Assembly: GCA_022824315.1 (NCBI GenBank)
Contig: JAJEAC010000059.1
Coordinates: 1-53,461 of the forward strand
Length of the DNA: 53,461 bases
Reading direction: 5' to 3'
DNA from: Silicimonas sp.
Lineage (GTDB): Bacteria > Pseudomonadota > Alphaproteobacteria > Rhodobacterales > Rhodobacteraceae
A program made the position numbers and the translations under genes. How positions within the stretch are numbered: position 1 is the first letter of the stretch; the number at the start of each line of letters is the position of its first letter. Positions 41,932-51,145 of this stretch are shown in pieces. A model generated the notes under the pieces. That model saw only the letters and a list, made by a program, of their open reading frames with translations. It made no database searches and had not been told where the DNA came from.

Positions 41932-42885
41932 ATGGAAGCAGTCTTGTCCCGGATCAAACGGCTGGATTTGCAACGAAGCGTGATTTACTTCGGCTTCCTG
42001 GCCATCTTCCTGTTCTTTGCCGCCACGCTCCACAATGACGGGTTTCTCACCACTCGGAACCTGACCAATATCGTGCTGCAAACGGCGCCGGCGACCATCA
42101 TGGCCATCGGGCTGGTCTTTGCGCTCTCGGCGGGCGAGATCGACCTGAGCTTCGGCTCCATCGTGGCGGTTTCCGCCCTTGCTGCTGCCGTTGCGATGCA
42201 GAACGGCCCGATGGTCTTCGGCGTTGTCGCGGGTCTTGGCGCAGGCGTCTTGATCGGCGCCTTCAACGGCGTTCTGGTCGCCTATCTGCGCCTGCCCTCC
42301 TTTCTTGTGACGCTCGCGACCCTGGGCTTGTTCGCCGGTATTGCACGCTCAATGACCGACCTGCGCTCCATTCCCGTCATCAACGATGCGTTCACGGGCT
42401 TCTTTGGCTCCGGCAAGCTGCTTGGTGTTCCTTCGCTGGTGATCTGGACCGGAGCGGCAGTGGCCATCGGTCATGTTCTCTATCGTTATTCCCGCTTCGG
42501 CGCCCATGTGCTGGCAGTCGGCGACAATGCCCGCGCAGCCCAGGTCTCAGGCATAAAGGTGCCCCGGATTCGCCTCTTGGTGCTGACATTGTGCGGTGCG
42601 ACCGCCGGTCTTGCGGGGCTTCTCTATGCCGGTCGCTTGCAGGCGGCGAAATACACGCTGGGAGAAAGCGATCTGATGACGGTGATTGCCGCTGTCATTG
42701 TTGGCGGAACCGCATTGAACGGTGGCAAGGGCTCGATCATCGGCGCGCTCCTTGGCTCGCTGATGATGGGAATGCTGAACAACGGGCTTATTCTCATGGG
42801 TCTCAAGGTCTCGGACCAGATGATCGTGCGCGGGGTGATCATCCTTGTCGCCGTCGCCGTGTCCTTGCGTGACACCCGCCGGTAG
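41932..42885 (+). CDS. Sugar-type ABC transporter permease (RbsC-like)
   Basis: A 317-residue inner-membrane protein with about ten hydrophobic segments. RbsC markers: IGLVFALSAGEIDLSFGSIVAVSA (the DLS motif), VAYLRLPSFLVTLATLGLFAGIA, FGAHVLAVGDNARAAQVSGIKVPR and VIVGGTALNGGKGSIIGALLG. The ATG at 41932 is preceded by AGAGGCAAGG; the ATG 13 codons earlier lies in the hairpin region. Confidence 0.9.
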   Translation: MEAVLSRIKRLDLQRSVIYFGFLAIFLFFAATLHNDGFLTTRNLTNIVLQTAPATIMAIGLVFALSAGEIDLSFGSIVAVSALAAAVAMQNGPMVFGVVAGLGAGVLIGAFNGVLVAYLRLPSFLVTLATLGLFAGIARSMTDLRSIPVINDAFTGFFGSGKLLGVPSLVIWTGAAVAIGHVLYRYSRFGAHVLAVGDNARAAQVSGIKVPRIRLLVLTLCGATAGLAGLLYAGRLQAAKYTLGESDLMTVIAAVIVGGTALNGGKGSIIGALLGSLMMGMLNNGLILMGLKVSDQMIVRGVIILVAVAVSLRDTRR

Positions 42886-42898
42886 ACCGGGAGGAATC

Positions 42899-44098
42899 AT
42901 GTTTCTGGAACTACTCACCCGCCGCAATCCACGATTTGTGGAAGCCGCCATGGCGCTGCATCAGCAGGGCCGAATTCCCGCCAACGCCTATGTGCTCGAT
43001 CTGGATACGGTCGAACGCAACGCTCGCGCTTTCAAGGTGGAGGCCGACAGGCACGGGTTGGCCGCATTTGCCATGACAAAGCAGGTGGGGCGCCACTCGG
43101 GATTTTGTCAGGCGGTGATGCGCGGCGGGATCAACCGCGCGGTTGCGGTTGACATGCCTTGCGCGGTGGCCTGCAACCGGGCCGGACTGAAGATCGGGCA
43201 TCTGGGCCATCTGGTGCAGGTGCCACGGCACGAGGCCGATTTCGCGGCGGCGAAGCTGATGCCGGACTACTGGACGGTGTTCTCGGACACCAAAGCGCGG
43301 GAAGCGGCCAATGCAGCCGCGAAGGCGGGTCGCGAACAGGCGCTGATGGCACGCATCCAGACACCCGGCGACACGTTCTATCGCGGCCATGAAGGCGGCT
43401 TTGATGCGGAAGACATCGTGACCGTCGCAGATCGCCTGGATGCGCTCGAAGGGGCACGCTTCGCGGGGATCACCACCTTTCCTGCGCTTCTCTTCGATCA
43501 GGAGACGCGCAAGGTGCGGCCCACACCGAACCTGGCCACTTTGAGCCGGGCGGCCGAGGCGCTTGCCGCCGCCGGACGATCCGGCATCGAGGTCAATGCG
43601 CCCGGCACGACGTCTTCAGCCGTGCTGTCGGCCTTGGCAGAGGCCGGTGCCACGCAAGTCGAACCCGGGAACGGACTTCATGGCACCACACCGCTGCACG
43701 CCGTCGAAGACCTGCCCGAAGATCCCGCGGTACTCTATCTGACTGAGGTTTCGCACAATCACGGCGGCAAGGCCTATTGCTTCGGAGGCGGGCTCTACAT
43801 CGATCCGGTCTTCCCCGAATATCAGGTCCGGGCACTGGTCGGCAAAACCGCGACCGCCGACCTCCACGCCTCGCGCGATGTGGAGATTCCCGACTACTCG
43901 GCCATCGACTACTACGCCATGATCAATGCTGACTCATCGCCTGGCGACACGGTGGTCTTCGGCTTCCGTGGCCAGGCATTCGTGACACGCGCACTTGTCG
44001 TTGGCATCCGGGGAATCACCGGCGGCAGCCCGGAAATCACCGGCATCGAGAACGGCTTTGGCGATCCAGTGGACTGGCCAGGGACGCATTCGCAATGA
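42899..44098 (+). CDS. YhfX-family fold-type III PLP protein (alanine racemase-like N-terminus)
   Basis: A 399-residue protein similar along its length to E. coli YhfX. It begins MFLELLTRRNPRFVEAAMAL, then AYVLDLDTVERNARAF and LAAFAMTKQVGRHSGF (Lys61 the likely PLP Schiff-base lysine), and continues through LGHLVQVPRHEADFAA, GITTFPALLFDQ, VEPGNGLHGTTPLHA and SHNHGGKAYCFGGGLYID. The family is alanine-racemase-fold, but no reaction has been firmly assigned to it as far as I know. The ATG follows GGGAGG and starts 14 bp after the permease. The gene ends in an ATGA overlap with the ABC ATPase, so it is translated as part of the transport operon. Confidence 0.82.
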   Translation: MFLELLTRRNPRFVEAAMALHQQGRIPANAYVLDLDTVERNARAFKVEADRHGLAAFAMTKQVGRHSGFCQAVMRGGINRAVAVDMPCAVACNRAGLKIGHLGHLVQVPRHEADFAAAKLMPDYWTVFSDTKAREAANAAAKAGREQALMARIQTPGDTFYRGHEGGFDAEDIVTVADRLDALEGARFAGITTFPALLFDQETRKVRPTPNLATLSRAAEALAAAGRSGIEVNAPGTTSSAVLSALAEAGATQVEPGNGLHGTTPLHAVEDLPEDPAVLYLTEVSHNHGGKAYCFGGGLYIDPVFPEYQVRALVGKTATADLHASRDVEIPDYSAIDYYAMINADSSPGDTVVFGFRGQAFVTRALVVGIRGITGGSPEITGIENGFGDPVDWPGTHSQ

Positions 44099-44835
44099 CC
44101 ACAGCTCCCGTCCTGTCGTTGAACAACATTCACAAGGCCTTCGGCGGTGTCGTCGCTATCCAGGACTTTTCGCTGGAACTCTTCCCCGGCGAGATTGTCG
44201 CTTTGGTCGGTGACAATGGCGCGGGCAAATCCACGCTTATCGCGATTGTCTCGGGTCTGCACCGTCCAAACTCGGGCGAAATCCTGCTTGATGGTGAGAC
44301 GGTAAGCCTCTCCGACGCCAGTTCGGCGCGCTCGCGCGGGATCGAGGTGGTCTATCAGGACCTCGCGCTCGCCAACGATCAGCCGGTCTACATGAACATG
44401 TTCCTCGGCCGAGAACTGACCCGCAAGCCCCTGGGACTTCTGGACAAGGCGCGGATGCGCAGTGAAACCCAGACGATGCTGGATCAGCTCGACGTCCACA
44501 TACCGTCGGCCAGATCAAAAGTCCGCGACCTCAGCGGTGGCCAGCGCCAAGGCGTCGCCATCGCGCGCGCGACCCATTGGGCCAGCAAGCTGATCCTCCT
44601 GGACGAGCCGACCGCGGCGCTCGGCGTGGCGGAAACCGCGAAGGTGGAGGAGATCGTCGCCTCGCTCAAGGAACGCAACCTCGCCATCCTGATCGTCAGC
44701 CACAGCCTGGATCAGGTCTTTCGCCTATCTGACCGCATTTGCGTCTTGCGACGCGGCGAACAGATCGGTGTCCGCAGCACCCCAGAGACCGACAAGAACG
44801 AGATCGTTTCGATGATCACAGGGGTTCACGCCTGA
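44095..44835 (+). CDS. Sugar-type ABC transporter ATP-binding protein (single ABC domain)
   Basis: A 246-residue ATPase: Walker A GDNGAGKSTLIAIVSG, GIEVVYQDLALANDQPVYMNMFLGRE (typical of FrcA/RbsA-type sugar ATPases), signature LSGGQRQGVAIARA, Walker B LILLDEPTAALGV and H-loop IVSHSLDQVFRLSDRI. Classic RbsA has two fused ABC domains (about 500 residues); this has one, like FrcA, and would act as a homodimer. It overlaps the YhfX gene by 4 bp and the SIS gene by 1 bp (TGATG). Confidence 0.9.
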   Translation: MTTAPVLSLNNIHKAFGGVVAIQDFSLELFPGEIVALVGDNGAGKSTLIAIVSGLHRPNSGEILLDGETVSLSDASSARSRGIEVVYQDLALANDQPVYMNMFLGRELTRKPLGLLDKARMRSETQTMLDQLDVHIPSARSKVRDLSGGQRQGVAIARATHWASKLILLDEPTAALGVAETAKVEEIVASLKERNLAILIVSHSLDQVFRLSDRICVLRRGEQIGVRSTPETDKNEIVSMITGVHA

Positions 44836-45857
44836 TGTCCCGACCCACCCTCATGGCCGCCGAAATTTCCGAAATACCTTATGTCATCGCCCGACAACTC
44901 GATGCCCTGGACACATATCTCGATGCAGGCCGCCACCTGCGACAGGACGGAACGCGCGGGTTGGTCACCTGCGGTCGCGGGACATCCGACCATGCGGCGA
45001 CTTTCTTCAAATATCTCATGGAAACGAGTGCCGGCCTGCCCGTCGCTTCCATCGGACCTTCGGTGGCCTCTGTTTACGGTGCCAAGCTGCGGCTTGACGG
45101 GTTTGCCTGCCTGACGTTTTCGCAGTCCGGCGGCAGCCCAGACCTTGCCACCTTACAGCATGCGGCAAAGAAAGGTGGTGCGCGAACGATGGCTGTCCTC
45201 AACGAATTGGACAGCCCCGTCGGTGACGGCGCCGATCTTGTCCTTCCCGTACTCGCAGGACCTGAACGCGCGGTCGCCGCGACAAAGTCATTCGTAGGCA
45301 TGCTGGTCGCATCGCTGGGCATCGTCGCGGGTTACCTGCGAGACGGCGAAATGATCGCTGCCTTGAGTGCCCTGCCCGACCTGGCGCGCGACGCGTTGGG
45401 TCGGAACTGGTCGCATGCCGGCCCACCTTTGGCACGCACGAGATCCGTCTATTGTATCGGTCGGGGCCTGAATGTGGCAGTCGCTGCGGAAGCGGCGCTA
45501 AAGCTGAAGGAAACCTGCCACCTGCACGCGGAAGCGTATTCCGCGGCCGAGCTGTTTCACGGGCCGGTGGCGATCGCGGATGAATCACTCGGAGCGTTGG
45601 TCTTCGGTGCCCATGGCAGGGCGGAAAGCTCAATAGATGAGTCCTTTGCCCGACTGAGGGAACTTGGAGCAAATGTGTACAAGATCCAATCCGTCTCGGG
45701 CAAGGGCATGCTCAGCACACCGGCGACGAAACACGAAGCGCTTGATCCCGTGCTTCAGGCAATAGCCTTCTACAAGTTTGCGGAGGGTCTTGCCGTCAAT
45801 TTGGGGAAAGACCCAGACACGCCGCCAGGCTTGAAAAAAGTGACGGAAACAGTCTGA
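44835..45857 (+). CDS. Double-SIS-domain sugar-phosphate isomerase/deaminase (NagB-II/AgaS/FrlB-like)
   Basis: A 340-residue protein with two SIS domains (about 35-165 and 200-330). The first has TCGRGTSDHAATFFKYLMET, SQSGGSPDLA and ATKSFVGMLVA; the second has CIGRGLNVAVAAEAALKLKE and HAEAYSAAELFHGPVA. The C-terminus GKDPDTPPGLKKVTETV matches the GlmS/NagB-II tail. Such enzymes act on 6-phosphorylated amino sugars or glycated amino acids (FrlB) in the cytoplasm. No glutaminase domain is present, so it is not GlmS. No sugar kinase is in this operon. It is the last gene of the operon and convergent with dtd. Confidence 0.85.
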   Translation: MSRPTLMAAEISEIPYVIARQLDALDTYLDAGRHLRQDGTRGLVTCGRGTSDHAATFFKYLMETSAGLPVASIGPSVASVYGAKLRLDGFACLTFSQSGGSPDLATLQHAAKKGGARTMAVLNELDSPVGDGADLVLPVLAGPERAVAATKSFVGMLVASLGIVAGYLRDGEMIAALSALPDLARDALGRNWSHAGPPLARTRSVYCIGRGLNVAVAAEAALKLKETCHLHAEAYSAAELFHGPVAIADESLGALVFGAHGRAESSIDESFARLRELGANVYKIQSVSGKGMLSTPATKHEALDPVLQAIAFYKFAEGLAVNLGKDPDTPPGLKKVTETV

Positions 45858-45950
45858 AGTCTCCCGGTGCGGATGTCGATTCTGGCACAGTCCGGATCGG
45901 TCAATGCTGTGTCTTCCGCAAAGCGACGCACCGTCCTGCACTGACAAAAC

Positions 45951-46394
45951 TCACGCGTCGGTGTCGAGCCAAATCGTCACCGGCCCGTCATTCGTGAGGC
46001 TGACTTGCATGTCAGCGCCGAAACGACCCTCTGCAACCTGAACGCCGAAGCCTCGAATTACGTCAGCAAACGCCGCAACCCTCACCTCCCCTTCCTCCGG
46101 AGGTGCGGCGGACGAGAAACCCGGCCGGTTGCCCCGAGACGTGTCCGCCGCCAACGTGAACTGCGAGACGACCAGCGCCTCTCCCCCGGAATCCAGAAGC
46201 GAGCGATTCATGCGACCTTCATCGTCCCCGAAAATTCGGAGCCGTGCGACCTTCGACGCAAGCTTCGCAGCGGACCCGGGTGGATCCCCCGCCATGGCGC
46301 AGGCCAGAACAAGCAGCCCGGGGCCAATTTCCCCGACGATCTCGCCGCCGACCGTCACGCTTGCGCGGCTGACACGCTGGACCAGGGCACGCAT
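45951..46394 (-). CDS. dtd: D-aminoacyl-tRNA deacylase
   Basis: A 147-residue enzyme of family-typical length removing D-amino acids and misacylated glycine from tRNA. Motifs: [44 protein letters not shown] (the conserved SQFTL region) and the C-terminal [11 protein letters not shown] (cis-Gly-Pro motif in GPV). It lies 50 bp downstream of pyrH on the same strand. Confidence 0.95.
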   Translation of the reverse strand: MRALVQRVSRASVTVGGEIVGEIGPGLLVLACAMAGDPPGSAAKLASKVARLRIFGDDEGRMNRSLLDSGGEALVVSQFTLAADTSRGNRPGFSSAAPPEEGEVRVAAFADVIRGFGVQVAEGRFGADMQVSLTNDGPVTIWLDTDA

Positions 46395-46444
46395 ATGCGA
46401 CTCTCAAGTCCCGGGCGTTGCAGTTGCCGCGAAACCCAACGCAC

Positions 46445-47176
46445 TCACGCCCGATCCTGAACGATCGTGTAGGTTCCCTCGCCCGAGAGAATGCCTCGAA
46501 ACCCGCCCGGCTCGTCGAGAGAAAACACGATGATCGGAAGGCCGTTGTCGCGCGCAAGCGCGATGGCGGAGGCGTCCATGACCTTCAGGTTCCTCGCCAG
46601 AACGTCGTCGTAGCTGACCTTGTCGTATCGCTTGGCGTCCGAGTGCTTGGCGGGATCCTTGTCATAGACGCCGTCAACCAAGGTGCCCTTGAAGATCGCC
46701 TGACAGGACATTTCAGTGGCACGCAGCGTCGCCGCGGTATCGGTGGTAAAGTAGGGGTTCCCAGTGCCCGCGGCGAATATGCAAACCCTTTTCTTCTCGA
46801 GGTGCCTGACGGCCCGCCTGCGAATGTAGGGCTCCGCGACCTCATCCATGCGAATCGCCGAAATCACCCTGGTGTGGATGCCAAGCGCCTCGAGCGAAGA
46901 CTGCATGGCAAGGGCATTCATCACCGTGGCAAGCATGCCCATGTAGTCCGCCGTTGTCCGTTCCATGCCCTGCGCAGAGCCTTGCAGCCCCCGGAAGATG
47001 TTGCCGCCGCCGATCACCATGCAGACTTCGACACCGAGTTCGTGCACCGAACTCACTTCCTCGGCAATCTTTGCGACCGTCGGTGGGTGAAGCCCGAAAC
47101 CCTGGTCTCCCATCAGCGCCTCGCCAGATATCTTCAGCAGCACGCGGGAATAGGCACGATCGCTGGGCTTGTTCAT
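46445..47176 (-). CDS. pyrH: UMP kinase
   Basis: A 243-residue amino-acid-kinase-fold enzyme phosphorylating UMP to UDP. Motifs: [18 protein letters not shown] (phosphate loop), [28 protein letters not shown], and [13 protein letters not shown]. The true start [10 protein letters not shown] at 47176 gives the family length; the open frame extends far upstream over miaA DNA, which is a shadow. It is divergent from miaA (44 bp between starts). In most bacteria frr follows pyrH; here dtd and a 7.5-kb operon intervene. Confidence 0.96.
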   Translation of the reverse strand: MNKPSDRAYSRVLLKISGEALMGDQGFGLHPPTVAKIAEEVSSVHELGVEVCMVIGGGNIFRGLQGSAQGMERTTADYMGMLATVMNALAMQSSLEALGIHTRVISAIRMDEVAEPYIRRRAVRHLEKKRVCIFAAGTGNPYFTTDTAATLRATEMSCQAIFKGTLVDGVYDKDPAKHSDAKRYDKVSYDDVLARNLKVMDASAIALARDNGLPIIVFSLDEPGGFRGILSGEGTYTIVQDRA

Positions 47177-47219
47177 GGTACTCGTCCTCGCATGCTCTCG
47201 CTTTGCTTCGGGCGCGAAA

Positions 47220-48152
47220 ATGTCCGAAAACTCCGGAATGTTCAACGAAGGATCACTGAACGGCATCCTGGACCGGACCGACCCGAGTCTCCCGATCCTG
47301 ATCGCCGGGCCGACCGCAAGCGGAAAGTCCGCGCTTGCAATGGAAATCGCGGCGAGAACCGGGCGGCCGATCATCAATGCTGACGCCATGCAGGTCTTTG
47401 CTGATTGGCGGATTCTCACTGCCAGACCTTCCGCTGACGCCGAGGCGAAGGTGCCGCATGCGCTCTACGGCCACGTGCAAGGCCATCTCGAGTATTCCGT
47501 GGGCCGATGGCTCCGTGATCTTGCACCGCTTCTTGACGGTCCGACGCCCGTGATCGTCGGGGGCACCGGACTTTATTTCACTGCCCTGACGAAGGGACTC
47601 GCCCCAATTCCCGAGATCCCGGACGGCGTGCGGCGCATTGCGATGAAACGAATCACCGCGGACGGCATGAACACGCTTCTGGACGAATTGGACTCCGAAA
47701 CCAGGGCCCGGATAGACGGGCGGAACCCGATGCGCGTTCAGCGCGCATGGGAGGTCCTGGCAGCTACCGGACGAGGTTTGGCCGCTTGGCAGGACGAAAC
47801 CGACCCGCCGCTCCTGCCGCTGTCCAGCGCAGCGGCCATTCTCGTTGACGCGTCCAAGGACTGGCTCAACGAGCGGATCGAAAGACGCTTTGCCCGCATG
47901 GTCTCGGACGGCCTCCTAGACGAAGTGCGCAGGAACGCACCTGCATGGCATCCGGCTCGCCCTTCGGCCAAAGCCATCGGCGCTGCCGAGCTGATCGCAC
48001 ATGTGCGTGGCGAGGTCTCACTGGATGATGCGCGCAACGCAGCAATCGTTGCCACGAGGCAGTTCGCGAAGCGCCAGCGCAGCTGGTTTCGCAGCCGTAT
48101 GTCAGGCTGGCAAACGATACACCCGCTGTCCGACATGGGTGGTTCCGCCTGA
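47220..48152 (+). CDS. miaA: tRNA dimethylallyltransferase MiaA
   Basis: A 310-residue enzyme that adds a dimethylallyl group to A37 of tRNAs reading UNN codons. Motifs: [18 protein letters not shown] (P-loop at about 28-45), [37 protein letters not shown] and the C-terminal [20 protein letters not shown] 47220 or 47238 could start; the first gives a short extension before [11 protein letters not shown]. It is divergent from pyrH and convergent with the M42 gene. Confidence 0.94.
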   Translation: MSENSGMFNEGSLNGILDRTDPSLPILIAGPTASGKSALAMEIAARTGRPIINADAMQVFADWRILTARPSADAEAKVPHALYGHVQGHLEYSVGRWLRDLAPLLDGPTPVIVGGTGLYFTALTKGLAPIPEIPDGVRRIAMKRITADGMNTLLDELDSETRARIDGRNPMRVQRAWEVLAATGRGLAAWQDETDPPLLPLSSAAAILVDASKDWLNERIERRFARMVSDGLLDEVRRNAPAWHPARPSAKAIGAAELIAHVRGEVSLDDARNAAIVATRQFAKRQRSWFRSRMSGWQTIHPLSDMGGSA

Positions 48153-48201
48153 GTCCGGCAATACCGCCGCTCTGCCCGACCAGCGCCCAGCCATCCGGCC
48201 T

Positions 48202-49233
48202 TCAATTTGCCCTGAGATATGCCACAAGAATATCTCGGGCCGCCTGCAAGTCGCTCTTTTCGACCATTTCCGTCACCGTGTGGATATATCGCGTGCCGAC
48301 CACGATTCCGACGGCGCGGGCACCGGATGCCGCTTGCTGCGCGGCAGCACCATCCTGCCCTCCCGAGCGCAGCATGGTGCGTTGGTATGGAATCTTCTCC
48401 TTCTCGGCCAGCGCCGCGAACTCCTCCGAGAGAACCTTGTCGGCAATGAAGGAGCCATCACGCAAATGCAGGCCGAACCCCTTGCCCTGCTCTGTGGTGC
48501 GATCCTGTTCAGGCACGCCCGGCGTGTCGCAGGCAAGCGTCGTATCAATGCCGATCCCGATGTCAGGCTTTACCCGAAACGCTGCGGTCCGCGCGCCCCT
48601 GAGCCCCACTTCTTCCTGCGTCGTGAAGACCACATGGATCTCGGACTTGGTCTTGAACTTCCCAAGCCCGCGCACCGCCTCGATGCCAAGCCAGCAGGCA
48701 ATCCGGTTGTCGAGCGCCTTCGAAACCACCTTTTCGCCGAGTTCGATAAAGGGTTCGTCCATCACGACCATGTCACCGACCTTGACGATGTCCTTCGCCC
48801 GCTTGCCAAGACCGGTATCAACGAAAAACTCGTGAGGTTGCGGAATCTTCTTCCTGTCCTCCGGAGAGGAAATGTGAACCGGCCGTCCGCCCGGATTCAT
48901 GACAGCCTTGAGATCGTCCTTGCCCGTGCAGACGAGAACCCTGCGCGAAAACAGGTTTCTAGGATCGAACCCGCCCACCGTCTGGAGATACAGGAACCCT
49001 TCTTTCGAGATGTGGCTCACGAGAAATCCGATCTCGTCCATATGACAGAGGAGCATGATCTTCTTCGGAGTCTTCGACCTGCCCTTCCTGACGCAATGCA
49101 GCGACCCCATGGAATCGGTAGTCACCTCGTCAAAGAGCGGCTTCGCCTCCTGCTCGATCTTGCCGCGCACGCGTTCCTCATGGCCCGGAACGCCGGGGGT
49201 TTCGCACAAGGTCTTGAGAAGAGTGATGTTCAT
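48202..49233 (-). CDS. M42 family aminopeptidase (PepA/FrvX-like)
   Basis: A 343-residue metallopeptidase of the M42/glutamyl aminopeptidase family. Metal and catalytic sites: CHMDEIGFLVSHI (His), SKALDNRIACW (bridging Asp), TTQEEVGLRGARTAAF (Glu-Glu), GIGIDTTLA (Asp) and RYIHTVTEMVEKSDL (His near the C-terminus). Such enzymes are tetrahedral dodecamers in the cytoplasm and trim peptides. MNITLLKTLCETPGVPG at 49233 is preferred over the ATG 20 codons upstream. Confidence 0.9.
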   Translation of the reverse strand: MNITLLKTLCETPGVPGHEERVRGKIEQEAKPLFDEVTTDSMGSLHCVRKGRSKTPKKIMLLCHMDEIGFLVSHISKEGFLYLQTVGGFDPRNLFSRRVLVCTGKDDLKAVMNPGGRPVHISSPEDRKKIPQPHEFFVDTGLGKRAKDIVKVGDMVVMDEPFIELGEKVVSKALDNRIACWLGIEAVRGLGKFKTKSEIHVVFTTQEEVGLRGARTAAFRVKPDIGIGIDTTLACDTPGVPEQDRTTEQGKGFGLHLRDGSFIADKVLSEEFAALAEKEKIPYQRTMLRSGGQDGAAAQQAASGARAVGIVVGTRYIHTVTEMVEKSDLQAARDILVAYLRAN

Positions 49234-49363
49234 GATCCTGCCTTCGAATCTGGTCAAAGCGATCAAATTGTGAATCGAACGATTTGCAAGCACTTTTGCG
49301 AATGCCGCGAGGCCGGACGCTGCCGCACGACACGTACGGTGAGGTGCGAAGCAAACCGGCGCA

Positions 49364-51145
49364 TCAAAGTGGCCAAAAGACCGGGATCAGCAGCGAAGCC
49401 AAAATGCCCGTCGAGAGGTTCAGTGGAATGCCGACCCGGAGGAAGTCCGTGAACCTGTAGCCGCCGGGCCCGTAGACCATCATGTTGGTCTGGTAGCTTA
49501 TTGGCGTGGCAAAGGTGGCGGAGGCGGCGATCATCACGGCGATGACGAGGGGGCGTGGATCAACCCCGATGGAATATGCAAGCCCGATGGCGACCGGAGT
49601 CACGACCACGGCCACCGCATGGTTAATTGTCTCCGACAGAACCGAGGTCACAAGATAGATCGCCCACACGATCAGGAACGGAGGAAGCGCCGAGACCAGC
49701 GGCTCGATAGCGGAGACAATCAGGTGAATGGCGCCCGAGGTCTCAATCGCGGTGGCAACGGCAAGCATGGCGAAGATCAGGCCGAGAAGCCGACCATCTA
49801 TCGTCGAGAATGCCTCGTCGGCATCAATGCAGCGGGTCAGAAGCACGACCGCCACTGCCACCATGGCAAGGAACAGGATCGGCGCGGCGCCGAACGCTGC
49901 AAAGGCCACGATGCCTGCAAGCGTGCCAAGCGCCAGCGGCGCGTGCCCGCGCCGGAATGCCCGCGCGGTCGGCTCGGACACGTTGACAAGGCCCGTATCG
50001 CTGGCCAGACGGGAAATGTCTTCGGCGGCCCCTTCCAGAAGCAGGGTGTCGCCGACCCGAATCACGAGATCGTCGAGCTGTCGGCCAATGTTCTCGTTTC
50101 TGCGGTGAACCGCCAACGGATAGACCCCGTAGCGCCGCCGCAGCCTGAGATCCCCGAGCGAACGTCCAACCAAGGTCGCATGCGGCGTGATCAGCACTTC
50201 AACCGTCGATGTCTTGCGCGACGAGAGCTTCTCGGCCAGGCGCACGTCCGGATTGGCCTTGAGGCCAAGAAGTTCCTCCATCTGGGTGCGAACCACGACG
50301 CGGTCCCCGGCCTGCAAGCGAACGACACCCAGATCCCGCCGGAGCGACGCGTCGCCCCGAAGGACATCGATCAATCTCACGCCGCCACGTTTGAAGAGAT
50401 CAACCTCGGTCACTGCCTGGCCGATCAACGCACTGTCCTCCGGAAGCGCGATCTCCGTGAAGAACTTCATCTTTGACTTGTCTGCGAGAAGCGTCCCCAT
50501 GCTCGCGCGATCCGGCAAGAGGCGTGGCCCCAGGAAGCGCAGGTAGATGCCGCCCCAGACGACCAGGATGACCGCCACAGGGGTCACTTCAAAGATGGTG
50601 AAGGGCTCCATCCCGCCTGCCCGCGCAACGCCGTCAACAAGAAGGTTCGTCGATGTGCCGATCAGCGTGCAGGTTCCGCCAAAAATCGCCATGTAGGAAA
50701 GCGGGATGAGCAGCTTGGACGACGAGATCTTCAGCTTCCGCGCCAGCTGGACGAAGACCGGGATCATCACGAGTACTACGGGTGTGTTGTTGACGAATGC
50801 CGACGCGACAACGACAAGAGCCATGAGCGCTCCGATCGCCATGGCCGGATTGTCGTCCGCCTTGGATTCGGCGAGCCTGGTGAACCACTCCAGCGCACCT
50901 GTCCTCACAAGGGCGCCCATCACGATGAACATTGCCGCGATCGTCCATGGCGCCGGGTTGGCGAGGACATGAACCGCCTCCTCGTAGGGAAGCAGGCCGA
51001 GCACCAGAAGCGCACCAGCACCTGCGATGGCTGTCACCTCCGGGGGATAAACTTCACGAATGAACAGCCCGAACATCACGGCCACGACCGCGAGCGTCAC
51101 GATCGCCGGGGCGTCCGGGTGCAGATTCGCAAGTTCAAGCATCAT
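49364..51145 (-). CDS. SLC13 family permease with TrkA-C (RCK_C) domains
   Basis: A 593-residue multi-pass transporter. N-terminal membrane half (about 1-200; SAFVNNTPVVLVMIPVF, the conserved NNTP turn), two cytoplasmic TrkA-C domains (about 205-370; KRGGVRLIDVLRGD..., LQAGDRVVVRTQ and LRRRYGVYPLAVHRRN), then a second membrane half (FSTIDGRLLGLIFAMLAVATAIETSG, ETINHAVAVVVTPVA). This is the layout of bacterial DASS/SLC13 transporters such as the sulfate or dicarboxylate Na+ symporters. Its ATG at 51145 overlaps the eamA stop. The frame also reads through eamA upstream, which is a shadow. Confidence 0.9.
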   Translation of the reverse strand: MMLELANLHPDAPAIVTLAVVAVMFGLFIREVYPPEVTAIAGAGALLVLGLLPYEEAVHVLANPAPWTIAAMFIVMGALVRTGALEWFTRLAESKADDNPAMAIGALMALVVVASAFVNNTPVVLVMIPVFVQLARKLKISSSKLLIPLSYMAIFGGTCTLIGTSTNLLVDGVARAGGMEPFTIFEVTPVAVILVVWGGIYLRFLGPRLLPDRASMGTLLADKSKMKFFTEIALPEDSALIGQAVTEVDLFKRGGVRLIDVLRGDASLRRDLGVVRLQAGDRVVVRTQMEELLGLKANPDVRLAEKLSSRKTSTVEVLITPHATLVGRSLGDLRLRRRYGVYPLAVHRRNENIGRQLDDLVIRVGDTLLLEGAAEDISRLASDTGLVNVSEPTARAFRRGHAPLALGTLAGIVAFAAFGAAPILFLAMVAVAVVLLTRCIDADEAFSTIDGRLLGLIFAMLAVATAIETSGAIHLIVSAIEPLVSALPPFLIVWAIYLVTSVLSETINHAVAVVVTPVAIGLAYSIGVDPRPLVIAVMIAASATFATPISYQTNMMVYGPGGYRFTDFLRVGIPLNLSTGILASLLIPVFWPL

